12,407 bases of DNA from NCBI GenBank assembly GCA_937888485.1, contig CALAQQ010000022.1:1-12407 (forward strand), given 5' to 3'. This document shows, piece by piece, positions 7,156 through 12,407 of the stretch (position 1 is its first letter; each line of letters opens with the position of its first letter). A model generated the notes under the pieces. The model did not search any database. It was given only the letters and a program-made list of their open reading frames with translations, and had not been told where the DNA came from. The position numbers were made by a program, and so were the translations under genes. The stretch comes from an uncultured Clostridia bacterium (lineage in GTDB: Bacteria; Bacillota; Clostridia; Oscillospirales; Acutalibacteraceae).

Positions 7156-9834
7156 TTTATTCTTGGACATTCCTCTCTGAACCGCCTTGATGATTTCAAC
7201 AATAGGAATAACAAGGAATGCAAGACCGATTGAAATTGCATATGCCTTGAGGTCAAGATGAACAAAGTCAAACATATCTGCAAGGAAGGGGATTTCGATG
7301 ATTGCAGTTGTGAGAACAAGAGAAGCTGCCATTGCGCCGTAGAGAACCCAGTTGTGTGACTTCTGAGCGAATGCCATACCGAGAACAGAGCCTCTCTGTG
7401 AACGCATATTGAATGAATGGAAGATTTCGCACATTGACATTGTAAGGAATGCCATTGTCATGCCTTCGTTGCATTCAGCGATGTTTCTGAACTGCCAATG
7501 ACCTGTTTCAAGGAATTCGCCGATAAAGAATGCTGCAAGTGTGAGAATTGTAACAAGGAAGCCCTGATAGAATACGTCAAAGCCCATACCGCCTGCAAAA
7601 ACGCCCTCTTTGCTGTTTCTGGGTTTACGGTTCATGATGTCTCTTTCAGGTCTTTCAAGACCGAGAGCAAGAGCAGGAATACTGTCTGTTACAAGGTTGA
7701 TGAAAAGAAGATGAACGGGTTTAAGAATTGTAAATCCGAGAATTGTTGCGGTGAAGATTGAAAGAACTTCGGAAAGGTTTGAACCGAGAAGGAACTGGAT
7801 AGCCTTTCTGATGTTGTCATAAATTCTTCTGCCTTCGGAAACTGCGGAAACGATTGTTGCAAAGTTATCGTCTGCAAGAACCATATCTGCAACGTTCTTT
7901 GTAACGTCTGTGCCTGTGATACCCATGCCAACGCCGATATCCGCACTCTTGATTGAGGGTGCATCGTTAACACCGTCGCCTGTCATAGCGGTAATCATAC
8001 CTCTTGCACGCCATGCGTTAACTATTCTTGTTTTATGCTCGGGCTGAACACGTGCATAAACTCTGAATTCGGTAACTCTTTCAGCGAAATCTTCGTCACT
8101 GATTTCATCAAGCTGTGCACCTGTAATAGCGCTTGATGCATCATCAATGATACCAAGCTGTTTTGCGATTGCAACAGCTGTATCCTTATGGTCACCCGTA
8201 ATCATGATGGGAGTAATACCTGCGGAACGGCATTCTTCAATAGCTGCCTTAACTTCAGGACGGGCAGGGTCAATCATACCTGTAAGACCGATGAAAACAA
8301 GGTTATTTTCAAGAGCCTCTGGAGCAAAATCTGCGGGAGCAGAATCATAATTTCTGTAAGCAACTGCAAGAACGCGCAGAGCCTGGTCAGCCATTCTCTT
8401 GTTATCTGCAAGAACAGCAGCCTTAACTTCTTCTGAGAATGCAACGACTTCGCCGTTAACGAGAGCATGAGTGCACTTCTTGAGAATTTCATCGGGTGCG
8501 CCCTTTGTATACTGAACAATACCTTCGGCAGTCTTATGAACGGTTGACATCATCTTTCTGCCCGAATCAAAGGGAGCTTCGCCGATTCTGGGTGCGTTTG
8601 CAACAAGGTCATTCTTGTTGAGGCTGAGTTCGTTTGCATAATAAACGAGAGCTGCTTCGGTGGGTTCACCGGTAACAACGCCGTCTGCATCTATTTCAGC
8701 GTCACAGCAAAGAGCCATAGCCTTTGCGATAAGAGCTTCGTTGTCGCCGTAGTGGTCAACAACAGTCATCTTGTTCTGAGTGAGAGTACCTGTCTTATCG
8801 GAGCAGATAATCTGTGCACAGCCGAGAGTTTCAACAGCTGTAAGCTTTCTGATGATAGCGTTCTTCTTTGACATATTTGTAACGCCGATTGAAAGAACGA
8901 TTGTAACAACAGCGGCAAGACCTTCGGGAATAGCCGCAACTGCAAGTGAAACAGCAACCATGAAGCTTTCAAGGAAAACGTTGAAGCTCAGACCGTTGCC
9001 GAGATATGCGGTAATAACCTGGAATGCGAGAAGTACAACGCAGATTCCGAGAACAAGGTATGTGAGGATTTTTGAAAGCTGTGAAAGCTTAATCTGGAGA
9101 GGTGTCTGACCCTCTTCTGCCTGAGCAATAGCGTCAGCAATCTTACCCATTTCGGTGTCCATACCTGTTGCTACAACAACAGCTTTACCTCTGCCGTAAA
9201 CAACGGTTGAACCCATATATGCCATATTCTTTCTGTCACCGAGAGGAACTTCGCCGTTATCTCCGCCCATGAGAACATTTATAAGCTTATCAACGGGAAC
9301 AGATTCACCCGTAAGAGCCGCTTCTTCAATCTTCATGCTTGCGCATTCAAAAATACGGCAGTCTGCGGGTACAGCGTCACCGGCTTCAAGAACAACAACG
9401 TCACCGACAACAAGGTCTTCACTGCGAACGGAAATAAGCTTGCCGCCACGGATAACCTTCGAGGTTGCGGCACTCATTTCCTGGAGAGCTTCAATTGCGG
9501 CTTCAGCCTTGCTTTCCTGAACAACACCGAGAACGGTATTGATAACAACAACTACCATGATGATAACGGTATCGGTGGGGAATACAAAATGGAAGCTTCC
9601 GTGTTCAAACCATTCTGTGATTGCAGAAATAACTGCGGCAACGATAAGAATGATAATCATCGGGTCGGAAAGCTGTTCGAGGACGCGCTGGAACATTGTC
9701 TTTTTCTTGCCTTCATCAAGCTTGTTTTTGCCGTTTTCGGCAAGTCTCTTTTCGGCTTCGGCGGTTGTTAAACCGTTTTCGGAGCTTTTGATGTGAGAAA
9801 AGACATCGCTGATCTGTTCGAGATAGAATTTCAT
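7153..9834 (-). CDS. P2-type cation-transporting ATPase (SERCA/PMCA-like; probable Mn2+ and/or Ca2+ exporter)
   Basis: 893 residues from ATG 9834, eight bases after AAAGGATT. A TTG at 9852 lies upstream of that site and is less likely. The order is N-terminal cation ATPase domain (1-70), M1-M2, actuator loop with TGES, PEGL in M4, phosphorylation site DKTGTLT with Asp346, a nucleotide domain with KGAPD, the hinge TGDGVND, then six C-terminal helices. Ion-site residues of the SERCA type are kept: N and E in M5 (GSNLSEVL) and N, T, D in M6 (INLVTDSIP). It exports a divalent cation from the cytoplasm using ATP. Sequence alone suggests Ca2+, but the leader is a manganese riboswitch, and riboswitch-controlled homologues such as lactococcal YoaB export Mn2+. 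All catalytic motifs look intact. Confidence 0.95.
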   Translation of the reverse strand: MKFYLEQISDVFSHIKSSENGLTTAEAEKRLAENGKNKLDEGKKKTMFQRVLEQLSDPMIIILIVAAVISAITEWFEHGSFHFVFPTDTVIIMVVVVINTVLGVVQESKAEAAIEALQEMSAATSKVIRGGKLISVRSEDLVVGDVVVLEAGDAVPADCRIFECASMKIEEAALTGESVPVDKLINVLMGGDNGEVPLGDRKNMAYMGSTVVYGRGKAVVVATGMDTEMGKIADAIAQAEEGQTPLQIKLSQLSKILTYLVLGICVVLLAFQVITAYLGNGLSFNVFLESFMVAVSLAVAAIPEGLAAVVTIVLSIGVTNMSKKNAIIRKLTAVETLGCAQIICSDKTGTLTQNKMTVVDHYGDNEALIAKAMALCCDAEIDADGVVTGEPTEAALVYYANELSLNKNDLVANAPRIGEAPFDSGRKMMSTVHKTAEGIVQYTKGAPDEILKKCTHALVNGEVVAFSEEVKAAVLADNKRMADQALRVLAVAYRNYDSAPADFAPEALENNLVFIGLTGMIDPARPEVKAAIEECRSAGITPIMITGDHKDTAVAIAKQLGIIDDASSAITGAQLDEISDEDFAERVTEFRVYARVQPEHKTRIVNAWRARGMITAMTGDGVNDAPSIKSADIGVGMGITGTDVTKNVADMVLADDNFATIVSAVSEGRRIYDNIRKAIQFLLGSNLSEVLSIFTATILGFTILKPVHLLFINLVTDSIPALALGLERPERDIMNRKPRNSKEGVFAGGMGFDVFYQGFLVTILTLAAFFIGEFLETGHWQFRNIAECNEGMTMAFLTMSMCEIFHSFNMRSQRGSVLGMAFAQKSHNWVLYGAMAASLVLTTAIIEIPFLADMFDFVHLDLKAYAISIGLAFLVIPIVEIIKAVQRGMSKNK

Positions 9835-9861
9835 CAAAGTCAATCCTTTCAAAATTTTTCT

Positions 9862-9913
9862 CTATAAATATAAAAACCTTTGGCAGAGAACGGCAAAATT
9901 CTCTGTCAAAGGT
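9862..9913 (-). terminator. Riboswitch expression-platform terminator
   Basis: On the minus strand ACCTTTGACAGAGAA (9913-9899) pairs with TTCTCTGCCAAAGGT (9890-9876) with one mismatch and an eight-base loop, followed by TTTTATATTT. The 5' arm shares the AAGACCTTTG segment with the 3' end of the aptamer, so aptamer folding and terminator folding exclude each other. This is the expected ON-switch layout: Mn2+ holds the aptamer, blocks the terminator and lets the ATPase gene be transcribed. Confidence 0.85.
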
Positions 9914-10006
9914 CTTGCTTCCAAAAAGCTGGGTGTCTGCCAGATGCATAAGCAACGGTTGTTGACAGACTGCTCGGAATAATCCGTAAGCTACTCCCCT
10001 TTAACT
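9907..10006 (-). ncRNA. yybP-ykoY manganese riboswitch
   Basis: Read on the minus strand, the leader has the conserved AAAGGGGAGTAGC near 10002-9990 and ends with GCAAGACCTTTG (9918-9907), the two hallmark segments of the yybP-ykoY class. Between them are stem-forming sequences including CAGTCTGTCAACA and CTGGCAGACACC. This class binds Mn2+ and controls Mn exporters and TerC/MgtE/P-type ATPase homeostasis genes. It sits between a good promoter and the P-type ATPase gene and overlaps a terminator. The identification rests on motif reading; a covariance-model search would settle it. Confidence 0.88.
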
Positions 10007-10016
10007 TGTGAGGTAT

Positions 10017-10045
10017 ATTTTACCACAGAGTTATTCTGTTGTCAA
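10017..10045 (-). promoter_or_regulatory. Sigma-70-type promoter for the riboswitch/ATPase transcript
   Basis: On the minus strand TTGACA (10045-10040) is followed by a 17-base spacer and TAAAAT (10022-10017), about ten bases before the aptamer begins. The spacer contains the palindrome ACAGA-n5-TCTGT (10025-10039), which could be a repressor site or chance. The promoter starts only 21 bases after the stop of the preceding gene, so the ATPase has its own transcript. Confidence 0.8.
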
Positions 10046-10065
10046 TGAATTATTTTCGCGCGTTT

Positions 10066-10950
10066 TTACACTTCATAGAAGAAACCGAGAACCTCTGCAA
10101 GCTGAATGCAGATTCCTTCATACATGAATCTTTCATACGCTTCCTTCTGCAGCAGATTGACGGACTCATTGTTGCTGTTGGTTATTGACGGGAACTGTTT
10201 CTGACCTGAACCGCCGAGACGGATAGTATCAGTTTCCTTATATCCCATTGCGATAACCGAGTCCATGGCGTTTTTTATTTCGAGGCATTCACCTTCAACC
10301 TCTTTGATAAGATAATTCAGAAGATAAATATTTTCGTAATTCGGAACAGTATAGGCATAATTCGTCAGAATTGAGAGCTGTTGTTCCCAGACAGAAACTT
10401 TTATTCGTTCCTCCGAAACTGTGAAAGAGATGTTGTTGCCCAGAGAATCTTTAGTATATAGTCTGTTCAGTTCCGCAAAAATATCCATAAGCGAAAGAAT
10501 ATCGCCTCTTATCTCTTCATATTGCTTGAGACAGGAATTGACCTGATTAAGTGTTGAAGAAAGAGACTCTGCTTCATCAGCAATTTCATCGCTAAGAAAA
10601 TGCTTCACATTCTCAACCTCTGTAACGGATTCAGTCCATTTTTCAATTATAGACGGCTGAAAATCGGTCAACAAAACAGGATAGTTTTCATTGATATCTT
10701 TGCGAAGTGCAAGATAAAGAGAAAGTGCCTCTGCTTTATCGGTACGGATGTTTTCAATCAGTTCGAAAGCCTCTGAATAATCTCGTTTTTCTGTTTTATA
10801 TTGCGAGATTGCAAACCAGAGACTGTTTTTGCAGGCAAGAAAACAAATAATAATAACCAAAAGGGCGCAGATTACCGAAACCGCAGCGATAATCGGTTTT
10901 TTACTGCGATTTTTGACATTGTAATTCTGTTCGATAATTCTGTCTGACAT
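10066..10950 (-). CDS. Hypothetical single-pass membrane protein with extracytoplasmic helical domain
   Basis: A 294-residue protein starting at ATG 10950, five bases after AAGGTG. Residues 1-18 are basic (KNRSKK just before the helix), residues about 19-40 are one strong membrane helix, and the remainder is a polar, mainly helical domain, probably outside the cell given the positive-inside N-terminus. Helical stretches around 80-170 are rich in Glu, Ser and Leu and could form coiled coils. There is no signal peptidase site, no lipobox, and no catalytic or ligand motif I recognise. No Rho-independent terminator is evident after its stop. It is divergent from lexA and shares a 214-base intergenic region with it. 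Its role is unknown; envelope or stress functions would be guesses. Confidence 0.75.
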   Translation of the reverse strand: MSDRIIEQNYNVKNRSKKPIIAAVSVICALLVIIICFLACKNSLWFAISQYKTEKRDYSEAFELIENIRTDKAEALSLYLALRKDINENYPVLLTDFQPSIIEKWTESVTEVENVKHFLSDEIADEAESLSSTLNQVNSCLKQYEEIRGDILSLMDIFAELNRLYTKDSLGNNISFTVSEERIKVSVWEQQLSILTNYAYTVPNYENIYLLNYLIKEVEGECLEIKNAMDSVIAMGYKETDTIRLGGSGQKQFPSITNSNNESVNLLQKEAYERFMYEGICIQLAEVLGFFYEV

Positions 10951-11002
10951 AAAACACCTTATAATAATTTTATAACAAGCTATAATTATCCATTATCGAT
11001 TT

Positions 11003-11031
11003 ATTATATCATAAAATATTTATTTTTTAAA
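11003..11031 (-). promoter_or_regulatory. Promoter candidate for the membrane-protein gene
   Basis: On the minus strand TTTAAA (11031-11026), 17 bases, then a perfect TATAAT (11008-11003), about 52 bases upstream of the ATG at 10950. The surrounding DNA is very AT-rich, which lowers confidence. Confidence 0.5.
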
Positions 11032-11063
11032 TACCTGAACAGAAAAAATTTTTCAAAAAATAT

Positions 11064-11103
11064 CAAACAAATGTTTGCATTTTCTGAACATTTGTGCTAT
11101 AAT
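11064..11103 (+). promoter_or_regulatory. lexA promoter with two LexA-box-like operators
   Basis: A perfect TATAAT at 11098-11103 lies 17-18 bases after a weak -35 (TTTGCA/TTGCAT, 11075-11080). Two palindromes related to the Gram-positive SOS box (GAAC-n4-GTTC) flank and overlap it: CAAAC-AAAT-GTTTG (11064-11077) and GAAC-ATTT-GTGC (11086-11097). The second lies in the spacer and touches the -10. LexA binding here would block RNA polymerase, giving the usual autoregulation. The divergent gene could be influenced too. Confidence 0.7.
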
Positions 11104-11164
11104 ACCCTCAAGGTATATTAAAAACCGCAAATTCATGATAAAACACATAGAAAGAGGTTAAAAT

Positions 11165-11560
11165 ATGAAGCCGATAACACCTATCCAACAGAAAATATAC
11201 GAATTTCTGGTTGAAACGGCAAAAAACGGCATGACCCCGAGTGTTCGAGAAATCGGTGCGGCTGTCGGTCTGCGTTCAACCTCATCGGTTCAGGCAAATC
11301 TCGATGCTCTTGAAGCAGCAGGATATATTCAAAGACCGCCCATGCTCAAACGTTGCATCAAAATTGTCGGTCAGGCAGATAATGTTACTCACGTTCCCCT
11401 GCTCGGTACTGTTACCGCAGGTTCACCGATTCTTGCAGTTGAAGAAATCGAAGGATATCTTCCGTTTTCGATGGTCGGAGCACAGGACAAAGAGCTTTTC
11501 GCTCTTAAAGTCAAGGGCGAAAGTATGATTCAGGCAGGAATTCTTGCCGGCGACCGTATA
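11165..11560 (+). CDS. lexA: LexA SOS repressor, truncated by a chimeric join
   Basis: ATG 11165 follows AGAGGTT. Residues 1-65 are the LexA winged helix-turn-helix (TPSVREIGAAVGLRS, then SSVQANLDALEAAGYI), which binds SOS boxes. The self-cleavage site is Ala85-Gly86 (TVTAGSP) and the catalytic Ser is Ser120 (KGESM). After GILAGDRI (about residue 132) the family match ends. The catalytic Lys, expected about 37 residues after the Ser, and the dimerisation C-terminus are missing. The frame continues in register into a PDZ/S41 protease fragment to a stop at 11845, with the last residues out of frame for every neighbour. LexA represses DNA-damage genes and cleaves itself on RecA filaments; as written it could not. 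I infer a join artefact, not a real fusion. Confidence 0.88.
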
Positions 11561-11570
11561 GTGGCGGTTA
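11545..11570. other. Chimeric join: LexA to S41 peptidase
   Basis: The sequence encoding AGDRIV is natural in both families: LexA after the catalytic Ser, and the PDZ domain of C-terminal processing peptidases (AGDRIVAVN). The change of family falls exactly on this shared stretch, the pattern expected from an overlap-driven join. Confidence 0.75.
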
Positions 11571-11792
11571 ATGACACTGCAATTGCAGGAGTAAAGATGG
11601 AACGCTCCGAAATAATGCGTCGTCTGCGCGGTCCCAAAGGCTCGACCGTCACGCTAACCGTTTCGAGCGCAGGCGCACAACAGCTGTTGGATTTCAAAAT
11701 TACGCGAGATAAAATTCCTCTGTACACAGTAGATGCAGCCTATAAGGTGAACGAATCGACGGGTTACGTCCGCATTAACCGTTTCGCAGCAA
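11549..11792 (+). CDS. PDZ-S41 (C-terminal processing) peptidase fragment, Bacteroidota-like
   Basis: About 80 residues in the same frame as lexA: AGDRIVAVNDTAIAGVKM, MRRLRGPKGSTVTLTV and LLDFKITRDKIPLYTVDAA, then GYVRINRFAAT. This is the PDZ domain and the beginning of the peptidase core of the tail-specific protease family, and the wording RDKIPLYTVDAAY and YVRINRFAAT is typical of Bacteroidota members. These enzymes degrade or trim periplasmic proteins with a Ser/Lys dyad, which is not reached here. Both ends are missing. No start codon or ribosome site of its own is present. Confidence 0.75.
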
Positions 11793-11802
11793 CAATTGTT
11801 GC
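11789..11802. other. Chimeric join at a perfect 14-bp palindrome
   Basis: GCAACAATTGTTGC is its own reverse complement. It ends the S41 match (FAAT) and begins the histidine-kinase match (QLLRLAYQNAN) in a different frame. A palindromic overlap lets an assembler join either strand of either sequence. Confidence 0.7.
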
Positions 11803-12318
11803 GTTTGGCCTACCAAAACGCCAACGTGCTGTTGCGCCTTATTAACCAAATATTGGATTTTAGGCGCATTGAATCGGGCAAGATGCAGCTGGATTTGCAC
11901 GAGGCCAACCTAAGTAGCTGCCTAAAAATGTGGACCAAGTCTTTTATGCAATTGGCACAAAAGAAACACATTCACATATCGCTGCAAATAGAACCCAACC
12001 AAGATTACGTATGTGCCTTTGACGTAAGCAAAATAGAACGGGTGTTTTACAACATTACGGCTAATGCCTTTAAGTTTACGCCCGAGAATGGTTTTGTAGC
12101 TATAAAATTGTATAGAGAAGCTGGAGAGAATGGTGCTGTGGTGTTTTCTATAGCCGATAATGGCAGCATTATAACGGCGCAGCAAGCCGAAAAAATCTTT
12201 GAAAACTTTTACCAAATAGACGCCACGCACAGCGAGGGTTCGGGCATTGGATTGGCCCTGGTAAAAAGCTTGGTTACCCTGCATCAGGGTAGCATACACG
12301 TGGAAATAAACGAAGAAA
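11793..12318 (+). CDS. Sensor histidine kinase fragment (HATPase domain), Bacteroidota hybrid type
   Basis: Continuous frame from CAA 11793: QLLRLAYQNANVLLRLINQILDF, then RRIESGKMQL, the helix after the phospho-accepting His of HisKA in Bacteroidota one-component hybrid kinases. The ATP-binding domain follows: N box NITANAFKFTPENG (from about 12048), G1 region IADNGSII, F box FENFYQ and G2 GSGIGLALVKSLVTLHQG. The G1 box lacks the second Gly of the usual DxGxGI. The His itself, the sensor and any receiver or DNA-binding domains are absent because both ends are cut. TTG and CAA/TTT-rich codon use differs from the clostridial part of the window. The frame differs from that of lexA/S41 and runs to the window end. 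Confidence 0.8.
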
Positions 12319-12332
12319 AGCACGAAAAAGAG
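12310..12332. other. Chimeric join: histidine kinase to RNase HI
   Basis: The kinase match ends around VEINEEK. An RNase HI match begins around HEKELSEGF without a frame break. The shared A/G-rich codons (GAA-AAG-CAC-GAA-AAA-GAG) would allow a short overlap. Confidence 0.65.
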
Positions 12333-12407
12333 CTTTCAGAAGGCTTTGAACATACAACTAACAACCAAATGGAACTTTTAGCTGTCATTGTCGGGCTTGA
12401 AGCCTTG
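12318..12407 (+). CDS. rnhA: Ribonuclease HI fragment (runs off the window)
   Basis: The last 30 codons read HEKELSEGFEHTTNNQMELL and then AVIVGLEAL. The segment TTNNxMEL is the RNase HI signature holding the catalytic Glu (Glu48 in the E. coli enzyme), and the following helix AVIxGLEAL fits. RNase HI removes the RNA strand of RNA-DNA hybrids. The N-terminal TDGSxxxNPG motif is absent because the fragment begins inside the domain. The style resembles clostridial enzymes. Whether it belongs to the same genome as lexA cannot be told from here. Confidence 0.8.

Noticed and set aside
9469..9796. Several Ser/Thr- or Arg-rich plus-strand frames across the ATPase gene
   Set aside because: They are antisense shadows of a strongly conserved P-type ATPase reading frame.
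11165..11845. A genuine LexA-protease fusion acting as a novel SOS-activated enzyme
   Set aside because: The join falls on a motif common to both families, the LexA catalytic Lys and the S41 catalytic residues are all missing, and two further joins follow closely.
1..12407. CRISPR array, rRNA, tRNA genes, transposase or insertion sequence
   Set aside because: No regularly spaced direct repeats, no tRNA or rRNA signature, no transposase motif and no paired terminal repeats with target duplications were seen by eye on either strand.

Overview
The window looks like metagenome-derived gut DNA. Most of it (about 700-11,550) reads as one low-to-mid-GC Clostridia-type genome (Oscillospiraceae/Ruminococcaceae-like). 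Evidence for this is AGGAGG-type ribosome sites, TTG/GTG starts, a Gram-positive style lexA promoter, and a SpoVB-like sporulation flippase fragment at the left edge. The edges are mosaic. Four points show a reading frame changing protein family in mid-domain, at about 698-718, 11545-11570, 11785-11802 and 12310-12332. Two short segments near the right end (about 11,560-12,320) read as Bacteroidota proteins, and the last ~90 bases return to an RNase HI. The simplest explanation is assembly or library chimerism over short shared sequences, not biological fusion.

Layout. 1-~716 (+): internal piece of a SpoVB/MurJ-type flippase. ~702-5170 (-): a compact phage head module, in transcription order small terminase, large terminase, portal, prohead protease, small decoration-like protein and the first third of a major capsid protein, with 1-4 base overlaps between the first four genes. 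5171-5759: non-coding, AT-rich, with a hairpin/T-tract and a 24-bp imperfect inverted repeat. 5760-7115 (+): mgtE, a magnesium channel gene. It converges on a P2-type cation ATPase gene (9834-7153, -) across a shared bidirectional terminator. The ATPase is preceded by a promoter and a yybP-ykoY manganese riboswitch with its own terminator, which points to Mn2+ export. 10066-10950 (-): an unrecognised single-pass membrane protein. It is divergent from lexA (11165, +), whose promoter carries two LexA-box-like palindromes. lexA breaks off after its catalytic Ser and before its catalytic Lys, running in frame into a PDZ-S41 protease fragment, then a hybrid-type histidine kinase fragment, then an RNase HI fragment.

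The best-supported biology is the Mn riboswitch-ATPase pair facing mgtE, and the prohead protease gene. The protease frame runs 72 codons upstream of its first ATG and includes the probable catalytic His, so translation probably starts at a rare ATT codon overlapping the portal stop. I found no convincing new multi-gene system. The apparent LexA-protease and kinase-RNase H fusions should be treated as artefacts until shown otherwise.
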